Shown: positions 17,856 through 27,651, counted from the stretch's first letter. The stretch is DNA of 64,000 nucleotides from Pseudomonas japonica (GCF_013522925.1 NZ_JAAMQU010000001.1:372001-436000); one strand, 5' to 3'. A program made the numbers and translations. Notes: a model not told the origin generated them from the sequence alone.

Positions 17856-18614
17856 CTACTTATCGTCAGCCCGTGGAGAAACATTAGCGCGTTCGGCGTT
17901 ACGGCGAACCTCTTCTTTCATGCGTTCGAGCCCAAGGTGACGAACATCGGTGCCCTGAACCAGGTAGATCACCAGCTCGGCGATATTACGCGCATGGTCA
18001 CCAATCCGTTCCAGCGAGCGCAGCGCCCAGATCACATTGAGCACCCGGGAGATGGAGCGCGGGTCTTCCATCATGTAGGTGACCAGCTCGCGCAGGGCAG
18101 TTTTGTATTCCCGGTCGATGGTCTTGTCGTACTGCGCCACGGACAGCGCCAGGTCTGCATCGAAGCGGGCGAACGCATCCAGCGCGTCACGCACCATTTT
18201 CAACACCTGGTCGCCAATGTGGCGCACTTCCACGTAGCCACGAGGCGACTCGCCTTCCTCGCACAGCTGAATAGCCCGCCTGGCGATCTTGGTGGACTCA
18301 TCCCCGATGCGCTCCAGGTCGATCACCGACTTGGAAATACTGATGATCAGGCGTAGATCCGAGGCTGCAGGTTGGCGGCGGGCCAGAATGCGCAGGCATT
18401 CCTCGTCGATGTTGCGCTCCATCTGGTTGATTTCATCATCCAGGTCACGTACTTGCTGAGCGAGGCCGGAGTCGGCTTCGATGAGCGCGCTGACGGCATC
18501 GTTGACCTGCTTTTCCACAAGCCCACCCATGGCCAGCAAGTGGCTGCGCACTTCTTCCAACTCGGCATTGAACTGCTGTGAAATGTGATGATTCAGGCTC
18601 ATTTTATCAATCAT
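17856..18614 (-). CDS. phoU: Phosphate signalling protein PhoU
   Basis: PhoU is a cytoplasmic/peripheral protein that couples Pst transporter state to PhoR and prevents Pho-regulon activation when phosphate is ample. The 252-residue product has the two repeated three-helix bundles of the family, with the metal-binding motifs EINQMERNIDEECL and DLERIGDESTKIARR in repeat one and SLERIGDHARNIAELV in repeat two. The start is set at the ATG at 18614 (M-I-D-K), matching P. aeruginosa; an ATG at 18602 is the alternative. pstB lies 67 bp upstream. Confidence 0.97.
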   Translation of the reverse strand: MIDKMSLNHHISQQFNAELEEVRSHLLAMGGLVEKQVNDAVSALIEADSGLAQQVRDLDDEINQMERNIDEECLRILARRQPAASDLRLIISISKSVIDLERIGDESTKIARRAIQLCEEGESPRGYVEVRHIGDQVLKMVRDALDAFARFDADLALSVAQYDKTIDREYKTALRELVTYMMEDPRSISRVLNVIWALRSLERIGDHARNIAELVIYLVQGTDVRHLGLERMKEEVRRNAERANVSPRADDK

Positions 18615-18681
18615 GGGTCAGGCTCCTGGATACCGGTGGTGGTTGGCGACAGCGTGGGTGCGTACGGGTGCGGCGGCTCGA

Positions 18682-19515
18682 TCAGCCATAGCGACCGGTG
18701 ATGTAGTCTTCGGTCTGCCTCTTCTTGGGGTTGGTAAACATGCGATCGGTGTCGCCGAACTCGACCAGCCTGCCCATGTGCATGAATGCGGTGTAATCCG
18801 ATACGCGGGCAGCCTGTTGCATGTTGTGGGTCACGATCACAATGGTGAACCGGGTTTTGAGTTCGTAGATGAGTTCCTCCACCTTGAGCGTGGAAATCGG
18901 GTCGAGCGCCGAGCACGGTTCGTCGAGCAACAGCACCGCCGGTTCTACCGCAATGGTGCGCGCGATCACCAGGCGCTGCTGTTGGCCACCTGACAAGCCC
19001 AGCGCCGACTCATGCAGGCGGTCCTTCACCTCATCCCACAGTGCCGCGCCCCGCAGGGCCCACTCCACCGCATCGTCGAGCACGCGCTTCTTCTTCACGC
19101 CCTGGATACGCAGGCCATACACCACGTTCTCGTAGATGGTCTTGGGGAAGGGGTTGGGCTTCTGGAACACCATCCCCACCCGCCGACGAAGTTCGGCGAC
19201 ATCCAGGCCCCGGCGATAGATATCATCGCCGTACACCTTGACCGCGCCTTCCACCCGGCAATCATCCACCAGGTCGTTCATGCGATTGAACGTGCGCAAC
19301 AGCGTTGACTTGCCGCAACCCGAAGGCCCGATGAAGGAAGTCACACGCCGCTGAGGAATGCTCAAGGCCACATCGAACAGGGCCTGCTGACGCCCGTAAT
19401 ACAGGTTGAGCCCGGCGACGTCGATGGCGACCTCTTCAGGCACCACGGTGAGGCCCGGCTTCTTGCGGCCCAGGGCGCCCATGTCTAGGCCCCGGCCGGG
19501 TGTGTGTTGCTGCAT
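18682..19515 (-). CDS. pstB: Phosphate ABC transporter ATP-binding protein PstB
   Basis: PstB is the ATPase of the high-affinity phosphate importer. The 277-residue product has Walker [10 protein letters not shown], the ABC signature LSGGQQQR, Walker [14 protein letters not shown] and the switch histidine in [10 protein letters not shown]. The start at 19515 is chosen because GGAG lies 5 nt upstream; an in-frame start at 19545 is possible. It lies about 50 bp after pstA. Confidence 0.97.
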   Translation of the reverse strand: MQQHTPGRGLDMGALGRKKPGLTVVPEEVAIDVAGLNLYYGRQQALFDVALSIPQRRVTSFIGPSGCGKSTLLRTFNRMNDLVDDCRVEGAVKVYGDDIYRRGLDVAELRRRVGMVFQKPNPFPKTIYENVVYGLRIQGVKKKRVLDDAVEWALRGAALWDEVKDRLHESALGLSGGQQQRLVIARTIAVEPAVLLLDEPCSALDPISTLKVEELIYELKTRFTIVIVTHNMQQAARVSDYTAFMHMGRLVEFGDTDRMFTNPKKRQTEDYITGRYG

Positions 19516-19567
19516 GCAGGCTCCATACGCTAGTGAACAGGACATCAGCGGGCTGGCCGCGCTTGAA

Positions 19568-21256
19568 TCAGGTGTCGAGCGATCGGTATTTTTCTCGCAG
19601 ATGGTTGCGGATCGCCACGGCCGACAGGTTCAGCAATGCAATCACCAGTACCAGCAACAAGGCGGTGGCGTATACCAGGGGCCGCGCGGCTTCGATGTTC
19701 GGGCTCTGGAACCCCACGTCATAGATGTGGAAGCCCAGGTGCATGATCTTCTGATCCAGGTGCAAGTAGGGATAGTTGCCGTCTACCGGCAAGGCAGGCG
19801 CCAGCTTTACTACACCTACCAGCATCAACGGCGCCACTTCCCCTGCGGCCCGCGCGATCGCCAGTATCAACCCCGTCATGATCGCGGGGCTGGCCATGGG
19901 AAGCACAATTTTCCAAAGGGTTTCGGCCTTTGTGGCGCCCAGCGCCAGCGAACCCTCCCGCAGGGAGCGAGGTATGCGCGCCAGGCCTTCTTCAGTGGCG
20001 ACGATCACTACCGGCACCGCCAGCAACGCCAGCGTCAAGGAGGCCCACAGCAGCCCCGGCGTGCCCAGCGTGGGCGCCGGCAATGCCTCGCGGAACAACA
20101 ACTGGTCCAGCGAGCCACCGAGCACATATACGAAAAAGCCCAGCCCGAACACGCCATAGACAATCGCCGGCACACCGGCGAGGTTGTTCACAGCAATCCG
20201 GATCAAGCGGGTCATCCACCCCTGGCGCGCGTACTCGCGCAGATAAACCGCGGCGAGTACCCCGAAAGGCGTAACTACAACAGCCATCAGCAGGGTCATC
20301 ATCACCGTCCCGAAAATGGCCGGGAAAACGCCACCCTCGGTATTGGCCTCGCGGGGGCCAGTGCTGAGGAATTCCCACAGTTTGTCGACATACACCCGGG
20401 CTTTTTCCAAGGGGCCCATAGCGTTGGGGCGCCAGGCATGGAGCACATTGCCCAGATTGATCTCGAGTTCATGCCCCTGGGCATCGGCCATGGTGATGCT
20501 GTCCCGAGCGACGGCGCGTCGAAGCTCATCAAGGCGCGCTTCCAGGCCTTGGTAGCGGGCCGTCAGTGCACTGCGTTCCGCTGCCAGGTCTGCCTGGCTG
20601 GCTGCGTCCAGGCGCCCGTCCAATTCCAGCTTGCGCGCCTCAAGCCGTAGCTGCTCCAGCGCATGGTTGATCCCGCCGACGTCGCCTTGCTCTATATGTT
20701 CCAACTGCTCGCTTATAGCAGCCGCCCTGGCAAGGCGCGATTGCAGTTGGCTCCACGCCTCTGGCCCCTCGGCCACCACGCGGCCGCCTTCCTTCACGTT
20801 TAGCAGGTGGCCGTAGAAATTCCCCCACTCCCGCCGTTCCAGCACCACCGCCTCGGCGGGATAGGTACGCTGGGTCAGCCACTGCCCCACCACCCAATTG
20901 AAATCGCTGGCACCCAGGTCCCGGTTGCCCGACTTGAGCAGCACGCGGGTGATCAGGGTTGCACCACCCTCGGCCAGAGGCAATCCAGCCTCGCGCAGGC
21001 GCGGTAGAGGCGCCTGTTCCTCTTGTACGATTTCCCCCATCACGCTGACGGGGGGCTGGCCGGGTACTTCGTAGGTAGCCTGCACGATATCGGCAGGCCA
21101 GAAGTGGCCCAGCCCCCGGACCGCAATCAAGGCCAGCAAGCCGATGGTCATGATGACTGCCACAGAAACCGCCCCAGCGCTGAGCCACACGCCTGGCGCG
21201 CCGCTGCGTAGCCAGCCTATCGGGGTAACTGTGTGTACCGTCGTGTTCGCGCTCAT
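19568..21256 (-). CDS. pstA: Phosphate ABC transporter permease PstA, long form
   Basis: PstA is one of the two membrane channels of the phosphate importer. At 562 residues it is nearly twice the roughly 296 of E. coli PstA. After the first helix (about 25-48) comes a large, probably periplasmic insertion (about 50-310) with a predicted coiled coil around 168-250 ([20 protein letters not shown] onward). Then follows the regular permease core starting [20 protein letters not shown], with the EAA-type loop [20 protein letters not shown]. It overlaps pstC by 4 bp, so translation is coupled. The long form is typical of Pseudomonas. Confidence 0.94.
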   Translation of the reverse strand: MSANTTVHTVTPIGWLRSGAPGVWLSAGAVSVAVIMTIGLLALIAVRGLGHFWPADIVQATYEVPGQPPVSVMGEIVQEEQAPLPRLREAGLPLAEGGATLITRVLLKSGNRDLGASDFNWVVGQWLTQRTYPAEAVVLERREWGNFYGHLLNVKEGGRVVAEGPEAWSQLQSRLARAAAISEQLEHIEQGDVGGINHALEQLRLEARKLELDGRLDAASQADLAAERSALTARYQGLEARLDELRRAVARDSITMADAQGHELEINLGNVLHAWRPNAMGPLEKARVYVDKLWEFLSTGPREANTEGGVFPAIFGTVMMTLLMAVVVTPFGVLAAVYLREYARQGWMTRLIRIAVNNLAGVPAIVYGVFGLGFFVYVLGGSLDQLLFREALPAPTLGTPGLLWASLTLALLAVPVVIVATEEGLARIPRSLREGSLALGATKAETLWKIVLPMASPAIMTGLILAIARAAGEVAPLMLVGVVKLAPALPVDGNYPYLHLDQKIMHLGFHIYDVGFQSPNIEAARPLVYATALLLVLVIALLNLSAVAIRNHLREKYRSLDT

Positions 21257-23523
21257 AGGGAGGAGTACTGCCTGCGCAACCGCTGGCGGATCAGCTCCGC
21301 CAGCGTGTTCATGACGAAGGTGAACAGCAACAGCACCAGGGCCGCAAGGAACAACACACGATAGTGGCTGCTGCCTACTTCGGATTCCGGCATCTCGATC
21401 GCTACGTTGGCTGCCAGCGTGCGCATGCCTTCGAACAAGTTCATGTCCATGATGGGCGTGTTGCCGGTGGCCATGAGCACAATCATGGTTTCACCTACCG
21501 CACGCCCCATGCCGATCATCAGCGCGGAAAATATCCCGGGGCTGGCGGTCAGCAGCACCACCCGCACCAGGGTTTGCCAAGGCGTGGCGCCCAGTGCCAG
21601 CGAGCCGAAACTGAGGCTGCGCGGTACGCTGAACACGGCGTCTTCGGCAATGGAATAAATGTTGGGGATGACCGCAAAGCCCATGGCGATACCTACCACC
21701 AAGGCATTGCGCTGGTCGAAGTCGATGCCAAGGTCCAGGCTCAGCCACTGCCGCATATCGCCATTGAACAAGCACTGCTCAAGCCAGGGGCTGAGGTACA
21801 GCGAGCTGCCTCCCAGCAGCAATATCACCGGTATCAGCAAGGCGCTTTCCCACCCTTCGGGCACCTTGAGCCTGACGTCGGCCGGCAGCCGGCTCCATAG
21901 CAGCCCGAACAGGAGTATCCCCAGCGGGGTAATCAGGAGCAGGCTGAAGACGCCAGGCAGGTGACTTTCCAAAAACGGTGCCAGGAACAGGCCGGCGAAA
22001 AAGCCCAGGATGACGGTGGGCAGGGCCTCCATCAGTTCGATCACCGGCTTGACCTTGCGGCGCATCGCCGGTGCCATGAAGTAGGCGGTATAAATGGCAG
22101 CGGCCACCGCCAGCGGCGCCGCCAGCAGCATCGCGTAGAACGCAGCCTTGAAGGTGCCGAAAGCGAGGGGCGCCAGGCTCAGCTTGGGCTCGAAATCCGA
22201 GTTCGATGCGGTGGATTGCCATACATAGTCGGGGCTGTCGTAATGCTCGTACCACACCTTGTCCCACAGCGCGCTCCAGGACACCTCCGGGTGCGGATTA
22301 TCGAGCGTGAACCTGAAGAGTTGGCCGTTCGTTTCGAGCATCAGGCGGTTCGCGCGGGGAGAAAGCGCCAGCACGCCACTGGCAGGCGCCACCTGGCGCA
22401 CAAGGAGCGTACGGTGCGATGTGCTATGGAAAACCCCCAGTCGGCCTGTTTCATCGAGCGCTACGAAACCCTTGCGCCGCTGCTCGGTACGAATACGACT
22501 GATCGGGGCGTTGCCCAGTTGAAAGTCGCGAATATGGCTCAGGCGGGCCTCCCCGTCTGCGCCCCGGGTCATGAACCACTGCCCCAGGCCGCCAGTCGAG
22601 CTGCCGATAAGCAGCGATACGCCCCCTACCAGCTGAGCACTGGCGGTTATCCTGGCTTCGGCACTTTCCAGAAGCTTGTAGCGGCCATTGAGCGTGCGGC
22701 TTTGCAAATCGAAGACATCGGCATAGGCGCGACCGTTGATCACGTACAACCAACGCTGAGCGGGGTCGAGGTAAATCGCCTGAACCGATTCGGTCAGCTG
22801 CGGCAATGGGATGCGCGCTTGTATCGGTGTGCCGCCGGGCTGCTCGCTCAGTGACAAAACCGCCAAGGTAGTGCCATCGGTGCCGGCGAGCATCGCGCCA
22901 GTATCGCTTGTGCTCAGGCTGATATGCCGCACAGGCGATGCATGCTCATCCAATGTAATGGGCACGGGCCCATAGGGGTATTCCACCGCAGGGGTAATGG
23001 TTTTTTGATCCTCGGGCCAGGCTGTCTGGTACAGGTGCCGGAACACGAGCGCCTGACCGTTGGAAAGGCCTACCGCTACCAACCCCTTGCCGGGCTGATC
23101 CTGGGCGACTGCGGTGATGCGGGTACCCACCGGCAAGGGCAGCGCCACCTTCCCAAGCACGGCGCCATCCACCGCACTGAAAAACACCGCCGCGCCTTCT
23201 TCTGAAAGCCGCATTGCCACGCGGTTCTGCTCTTCCAATGTCAGCAGAACGGGCCGCCCGGCCGTGGACAGCCATGCAGGCGTCAGCGGATCCTTCACGG
23301 TCAGTGTGGCGCCTTTGAACAAGGGCGCAACGACATAAGCCAGATAGAAGAAGATCAGGGTAATGGCGGCCAGCACGCCCAGGCCACCGATCCAGACGTA
23401 ACCACGGGTAAAACGATCGACGAACGCACGCAGCCGGCGATGGCGTTGCATGGCTGGCGTATTGAAATCGATGCGCGCCGGAGGCGTGCCAGGGTTTGCC
23501 TTGCTTACAGCCGGATCATTCAT
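21253..23523 (-). CDS. pstC: Phosphate ABC transporter permease PstC, long form
   Basis: The product is about 756 residues, against about 319 in E. coli PstC. Helix one (about 42-66) is followed by a soluble region of about 390 residues (about 70-460) with repeated beta-strand patterns reminiscent of a propeller. Then comes the permease core from LAFGTFKAAFYAMLLAAPLA on, with the EAA-type loop [20 protein letters not shown]. It works with PstA to pass phosphate through the inner membrane. The start is the ATG at 23523 (N-D-P-A-V-S-K), just after a GTG-CGG pair in frame; a TAGGG precedes it. A Pho box lies 23 bp upstream, so the gene has its own Pho-controlled promoter separate from pstS. Confidence 0.93.
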   Translation of the reverse strand: MNDPAVSKANPGTPPARIDFNTPAMQRHRRLRAFVDRFTRGYVWIGGLGVLAAITLIFFYLAYVVAPLFKGATLTVKDPLTPAWLSTAGRPVLLTLEEQNRVAMRLSEEGAAVFFSAVDGAVLGKVALPLPVGTRITAVAQDQPGKGLVAVGLSNGQALVFRHLYQTAWPEDQKTITPAVEYPYGPVPITLDEHASPVRHISLSTSDTGAMLAGTDGTTLAVLSLSEQPGGTPIQARIPLPQLTESVQAIYLDPAQRWLYVINGRAYADVFDLQSRTLNGRYKLLESAEARITASAQLVGGVSLLIGSSTGGLGQWFMTRGADGEARLSHIRDFQLGNAPISRIRTEQRRKGFVALDETGRLGVFHSTSHRTLLVRQVAPASGVLALSPRANRLMLETNGQLFRFTLDNPHPEVSWSALWDKVWYEHYDSPDYVWQSTASNSDFEPKLSLAPLAFGTFKAAFYAMLLAAPLAVAAAIYTAYFMAPAMRRKVKPVIELMEALPTVILGFFAGLFLAPFLESHLPGVFSLLLITPLGILLFGLLWSRLPADVRLKVPEGWESALLIPVILLLGGSSLYLSPWLEQCLFNGDMRQWLSLDLGIDFDQRNALVVGIAMGFAVIPNIYSIAEDAVFSVPRSLSFGSLALGATPWQTLVRVVLLTASPGIFSALMIGMGRAVGETMIVLMATGNTPIMDMNLFEGMRTLAANVAIEMPESEVGSSHYRVLFLAALVLLLFTFVMNTLAELIRQRLRRQYSSL

Positions 23524-23545
23524 CCGCACACCCTAGCGGCGATAT

Positions 23546-23574
23546 ATGACAGAAACGTGACATCACGGTGACAG
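23546..23574 (-). promoter_or_regulatory. Triple Pho box between pstS and pstC
   Basis: On the minus strand three 7-bp repeats, CTGTCAC, ATGTCAC and CTGTCAT, follow each other at 11-bp spacing (4-nt gaps CGTG and GTTT). This is the tandem layout bound by PhoB dimers. It ends 23 bp before the pstC start, so PhoB would be bound very near or over the promoter or leader of pstCAB-phoU. Confidence 0.85.
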
Positions 23575-23637
23575 CATTGCCACAGCCTGATCGTGCTTTG
23601 CACGGCAATAATGACCACCGCTACCTCAATGTGTGGG

Positions 23638-24663
23638 TTAGTGGGCACCATCGCCCAAGCCAACGCTTGCCAACGCTTGCGCTGCGACAGTCGCAGGCAA
23701 GGGGATATAACCGTCCCGTGCCACCAGCTGCTGGCCACTCTGGGACAATATCAACTTCAGGAACTCCCCTTCCAGCGGTGGTAACCCTCGGTTGGGTGGC
23801 TTGTTCACGTACACGTACAAGTAACGCGCCAGCGGGTAGCTTCCGTTGATGGCATTGGCTTCAGTGTCCTCTACAAAGGGGCCACCGTCTGCCAAGGCCA
23901 ATGGCACGGTACGCACACTCGCGGTTTTATAGCCGAACCCCGAATAGCCGATGCCGTTGAGCGAACTACTGATCGCTTGCACCACCGATGCCGACCCCGG
24001 CTGTTCATTGACACCTGGTTTGAAATCGCCCTTGCACAGGGCCCGCTCCTTGAAATACCCGTACGTACCGGAAACCGAGTTACGCCCGAACAGCTGCAGA
24101 GGCTGGTTCATGAGGGTGCCGGTTTCGCCGAGATCACCCCAACGGCGCGCATCGCCACGCGCGCCGCATAGGCGAGTGGACGAGAAGATGGCATCCAACT
24201 GGGCCAGCGTAAGGCCCTTGATCGGGTTGTCCTTGTGCACGAACACGGCCAACGCGTCGATAGCCACCGCAACCGCGGTTGGTTTGTAGCCGTATTTCTG
24301 TTCGAAGGCCTGTAGCTCCACGTCTTTCATCCGGCGGCTCATCGGGCCGAGGTTGGCGGTACCTTCGGTGAGCGCAGGCGGCGCGGTCGAAGAACCCGCC
24401 GCCTGAATCTGCACATTCACGCTGGGGTAAGTGCGCCTGAACGCTTCTGCCCACAGGGCCATGAGGTTTGCCAACGTATCAGAGCCTACGCTGGTGAGGT
24501 TTCCGGAGACGCCCGCAGCCTTGTCATAGTTCGCAAGGCCGGGATCAACCGTGAGGGGGCCAGGTGCTGGCGGTTCCGCCGCGCCTGCAAAGGCCGCAGC
24601 CAACGGCGCAGCCAACGGCGCAGCCAACAGGCAGATCATCACCGAAAGGCGCGGGAAGATCAT
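23638..24663 (-). CDS. pstS: Phosphate-binding periplasmic protein PstS
   Basis: PstS delivers phosphate to the PstCA permease. The 341-residue product has a signal peptide (about 1-32, with LAAP repeats ending AFAGAA) and the PBP-like fold of PstS, with phosphate-site motifs [37 protein letters not shown] and [15 protein letters not shown]. It resembles the DING/PstS-type proteins of pseudomonads rather than E. coli PstS. The start is the ATG at 24663, with GGAG about 9 nt upstream. pstC begins 115 bp downstream. Confidence 0.94.
   Translation of the reverse strand: MIFPRLSVMICLLAAPLAAPLAAAFAGAAEPPAPGPLTVDPGLANYDKAAGVSGNLTSVGSDTLANLMALWAEAFRRTYPSVNVQIQAAGSSTAPPALTEGTANLGPMSRRMKDVELQAFEQKYGYKPTAVAVAIDALAVFVHKDNPIKGLTLAQLDAIFSSTRLCGARGDARRWGDLGETGTLMNQPLQLFGRNSVSGTYGYFKERALCKGDFKPGVNEQPGSASVVQAISSSLNGIGYSGFGYKTASVRTVPLALADGGPFVEDTEANAINGSYPLARYLYVYVNKPPNRGLPPLEGEFLKLILSQSGQQLVARDGYIPLPATVAAQALASVGLGDGAH
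24593..24628 (-). repeat. Three 12-bp tandem repeats in the pstS signal peptide
   Basis: The unit GGCGCAGCCAAC occurs three times in a row on the plus strand, the first copy with one mismatch. It encodes L-A-A-P-type repeats in the hydrophobic core of the PstS signal peptide. Confidence 0.85.
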
Positions 24664-24740
24664 AGGAATGCTCCGAGCGGCAGGACGCACGCGATCAAAG
24701 GCCGCCGTTGCAGGCAAAGGGCAGAGTGTAATTCCCAATT

Positions 24741-24758
24741 GTTACAGCCTGATGACCG
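24741..24758 (-). promoter_or_regulatory. Degenerate Pho box upstream of pstS
   Basis: On the minus strand CGGTCAT and CTGTAAC lie 4 nt apart, each with one mismatch to CTGTCAT/CTGTCAC. The site is about 80 bp before the pstS start. It is weaker than the boxes before phoB and pstC. Confidence 0.55.
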
Positions 24759-24786
24759 GCCGCCCTGCCCCGCGGCCGTCCTCGGT

Positions 24787-26076
24787 TCATCGCCGGCGGG
24801 CGAGCAGATAGAGCCCTACCACAAAGCCCAATACACACAGCCCGGCCACGTACCACGAAGCGCCCATAGGGTTGTATTTGACCATCATCGAGACAGCCAA
24901 GGGCGTAAGCCCGCCAAATATTGCATAGGCCAGGTTGTAGGAGAACGACAGGCCGGTAAAGCGCACCACGGCCGGGAATGCTTTTACCATGACATAAGGC
25001 ACGGCGCCGATCACCCCTACACACAGGCCGGTTACGGCATAGAGCGGGAACAGCCAATCGGGGTGAGCCTGCAGGCTGTGATAAAGCGTCCAGGACGTTA
25101 CGCCCAGCGCAACGCTGCCTACGCTGAATACCTTACCCCCGCCAAAGCGATCGGCCAGTGTGCCTGCCAGGATGCAGCCCAGGCTCAGGAACACGATTGC
25201 CAGGCTGTTGGCCTGCAAGGCTATCTTTGCCGGGAAGCCGTAGATTTTCTGCAGCAAGGTGGGGGTCATCAGGATTACCACCACGATCGCCGCCGACAAC
25301 ATCCAGGTCAGCAACATGGAAAGGACCACCGCGCCCCGGTGATCACGCAACACCGCTTGCAGGGGAAGCTCGGCCGCCAACGCTTTGCGCTGCTGCAGCT
25401 CGGCGAATACCGGGGTTTCGTGCAGCCAGCGGCGAAGGTAGACCGAGAACAGGCCGAACACCCCACCCAGGATAAATGGAATTCGCCAGGCGTAGGCAGC
25501 CACTTCTTCGGGCGCGAACAAGCTGTTGATCAGCGTGGCCACAAGCGAGCCCAGAAGGATACCTGTGGTCAGCCCGCAGGTAAGGGTGCCGCAGGCATAG
25601 CCGATGTTGCGTGCCGGCACATGCTCGGATACGAATACCCAGGCTCCGGGTACCTCACCGCCAATGGCCGCGCCCTGGATCACCCGCAATATCAGCAGCA
25701 GTACGGGGGCAGCAATGCCGATCTGGGCGTAGGTGGGCAGCAAGCCCATGCACAGGGTGGGAACCGCCATCATGAAGATGCTCAGGGTGAACATCTTCTT
25801 GCGCCCCAGCAGGTCGCCAAAGTGCGCCATTACGATACCGCCCAATGGGCGGGCAAGGTAGCCAGCGGCGAAAATCCCGAAGGACTGCACCTGTTTCAGC
25901 CATTCCGGCATGTCGGCGGGGAAAAACAGCTCTCCCACCACCGCCGCGAAGAACACGAAAATGACGAAATCGTAGAATTCCAGCGCGCCGCCAAGGGCCG
26001 ACAGCGATAAGGTCTTGTAATCATTACGGTTCAGCGGGCGCGTTGACGGCGCGGCGCTGGATGGCGCGGTGCTCAT
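24787..26076 (-). CDS. MFS metabolite:H+ symporter
   Basis: The 429-residue product is a 12-helix major facilitator of the metabolite:H+ symporter (MHS) family, related to ShiA/ProP/KgtP-type proteins. Family signatures are GGALEFYDFVIFVFF in helix one, the loop motif GDLLGRKKMF, and RVIQGAAIGGEVPGAWVFVSEH. The substrate is not predictable from sequence; organic acids or osmolytes are usual. It lies 124 bp upstream of pstS on the same strand; a link to phosphate is not implied. Confidence 0.9.
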   Translation of the reverse strand: MSTAPSSAAPSTRPLNRNDYKTLSLSALGGALEFYDFVIFVFFAAVVGELFFPADMPEWLKQVQSFGIFAAGYLARPLGGIVMAHFGDLLGRKKMFTLSIFMMAVPTLCMGLLPTYAQIGIAAPVLLLILRVIQGAAIGGEVPGAWVFVSEHVPARNIGYACGTLTCGLTTGILLGSLVATLINSLFAPEEVAAYAWRIPFILGGVFGLFSVYLRRWLHETPVFAELQQRKALAAELPLQAVLRDHRGAVVLSMLLTWMLSAAIVVVILMTPTLLQKIYGFPAKIALQANSLAIVFLSLGCILAGTLADRFGGGKVFSVGSVALGVTSWTLYHSLQAHPDWLFPLYAVTGLCVGVIGAVPYVMVKAFPAVVRFTGLSFSYNLAYAIFGGLTPLAVSMMVKYNPMGASWYVAGLCVLGFVVGLYLLARRR

Positions 26077-26190
26077 GTGTGCATTCTCTTATTGATCGCG
26101 TTCGGCAGCAGGCTCCGCCAGAGCAGGCGTCGGCGGGTGTAGGAAGATAGCAAATTGCTTGATAAAGCACATATATCTGTGTTTGAACGG

Positions 26191-26199
26191 TTATGCACA
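26191..26199 (+). promoter_or_regulatory. DnaA-box-like 9-mer TTATGCACA
   Basis: A match to the TTATNCACA DnaA-box consensus lies in the intergenic region between the MFS and thioesterase genes. A single 9-mer of this kind can occur by chance. Confidence 0.35.
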
Positions 26200-26284
26200 A
26201 GCAGATGGCTCTATATACTGGGCCGCAATGGCTGTCACCTTTTATGAGCCATCATTTCGAAGTCATGGGTCCGAGGCCCCCGGC

Positions 26285-26686
26285 ATGATTGAACTCGAAC
26301 AAGAAGATCCTATTCCGCAAGGCGACCTCGCCTTGCAGATCACCGCGCTCCCACGGGAAACCAACGGCTTCGGCGATATATTCGGCGGGTGGCTGGTGGC
26401 CCAGATGGACCTGGCCGGTACCGCCATGGCCAGCAAGGTCGCTGGTGGGCGTGTGGCGACCGTGGCCATCGACCGCATGGCTTTTCTGGTTCCGGTAGCC
26501 GTCGGCGCACAGTTGTCCTTCTATACGCAAACGCTGGAAATCGGCCGTAGCTCGATCCAGATGATGGTTGAGGTATGGAGCGACGACCCGCTGTCCAGCG
26601 AGTGGCGCAAGGTAACCGAGGCGGTGTTCGTGTTCGTGGCCATCGATGGCAGCGGCCGCACCCGCAGCGTTCCACCCCGGCGTTAA
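26285..26686 (+). CDS. Acyl-CoA thioesterase, hotdog fold (YciA-like)
   Basis: The 133-residue product is a hotdog-fold acyl-CoA thioester hydrolase of the BFIT/YciA group, which cleaves acyl-CoA to free acid and CoA. The catalytic-loop motif NGFGDIFGGWLVAQMDLAG is clear (GD-F-GGW in the position of family N/D-HGG motifs), and VATVAIDRMAFLVPVAVG is typical. The start is the ATG at 26285 (I-E-L-E-Q-E-D), where close homologues start. It precedes the mutarotase gene on the same strand by 55 bp. Confidence 0.9.
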   Translation: MIELEQEDPIPQGDLALQITALPRETNGFGDIFGGWLVAQMDLAGTAMASKVAGGRVATVAIDRMAFLVPVAVGAQLSFYTQTLEIGRSSIQMMVEVWSDDPLSSEWRKVTEAVFVFVAIDGSGRTRSVPPRR

Positions 26687-26741
26687 ACTTGCCACCGGCG
26701 GCGCGGTCAACGCCACACTCCCACTGTATCGAGGAAGCGAT

Positions 26742-27641
26742 ATGTCGACCCCCACGCTGGAAAAGCTCAAGCAGGGCGAACTGGATATCTGGCGCGTGAA
26801 AACCGCCCACGCGGAGCTGCTGGTGGCCGAGCAAGGCGCGCAGGTATTGAGTTATGGCCGGACGGGCGAGCAGCCGCTGATCTGGCTCAATGACCACGCC
26901 GATTTCAAGCAAGGCAAGGCCATCCGCGCAGGCGTGCCGGTGTGTTGGCCCTGGTTCGGCAATCTGGCCCGCAACCCTGAACCTATCCAGCGCATGCGCG
27001 AGGCTACCGACCCCGCCACGGCGCACGGCCTTGTACGCACACTGAAGTGGAGCCTGGCCGAGCCAGTCATCGAGGGTGACAAGGTGAGCCTGACGTTCAC
27101 CCTGCCCGAGGCCGACGGCCAGCTTCCCGGCTGGCCCCACGCAGCACGCCTCGAGCTGAAAATCGAGCTGGCCGACACCCTGACGCTTTCACTTGCCACG
27201 CTCAACCTTGGGGTAGAACCCCTGCACCTGAGCCAGGCCTTGCACACCTACTTCGCCGTCAGCGATGTGCGCCAGGTAGCCGTGGAAGAAGTGGCGGGGC
27301 TGGAATACATCGAAACCCTCGAAGACTGGGCGCGCCGTAACCAGAACGGTCGGCTGGAAGTGACTGGCGAGACCGACCGCATCTACCTTCAAACACCGCC
27401 GCGGTTGACCATCGCCGACAGTGAATGGAAGCGGCGCATCCTGATCGATACCCAGGGTTCGGCGAGCGCGGTGATCTGGAACCCCTGGATCGAGCGTGCC
27501 GCCGCCCTTCCGGATATGGCCAACGACGGCTGGCAGCGCATGTTCTGCATCGAAACGGCCAACGTGATGGCAGATGCCAAGGTACTCGGCCCTGGCGAAT
27601 CCCATACCTTGGCAGTGACCATTTCCAGCGAAGCGCTGTAA
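26742..27641 (+). CDS. D-hexose-6-phosphate mutarotase (YeaD-like)
   Basis: The 299-residue product is an aldose-1-epimerase-like mutarotase that interconverts alpha and beta anomers of hexose-6-phosphates. Family segments include LLVAEQGAQVLSYGRTGEQP, GVPVCWPWFGNLARNPE and HTYFAVSDVRQVAVEEVAGL, with the active-site His in ALHTYF and acid in VEEVAGLEY. The ATG at 26742 has GAGGA upstream. It is convergent with the DUF3299 gene. Confidence 0.92.
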   Translation: MSTPTLEKLKQGELDIWRVKTAHAELLVAEQGAQVLSYGRTGEQPLIWLNDHADFKQGKAIRAGVPVCWPWFGNLARNPEPIQRMREATDPATAHGLVRTLKWSLAEPVIEGDKVSLTFTLPEADGQLPGWPHAARLELKIELADTLTLSLATLNLGVEPLHLSQALHTYFAVSDVRQVAVEEVAGLEYIETLEDWARRNQNGRLEVTGETDRIYLQTPPRLTIADSEWKRRILIDTQGSASAVIWNPWIERAAALPDMANDGWQRMFCIETANVMADAKVLGPGESHTLAVTISSEAL

Positions 27642-27651
27642 CGTTCCAATG

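Noticed and set aside
19406..20650. Open frame of about 414 codons antisense to pstB/pstA
   Set aside because: Translation is low-complexity H/Q/R-rich and opposes two genes with full motifs.
24739..26010. Open frame of about 423 codons antisense to the MFS gene
   Set aside because: The MFS protein on the other strand has complete family motifs; the antisense product is His/Gln-rich with no known features.
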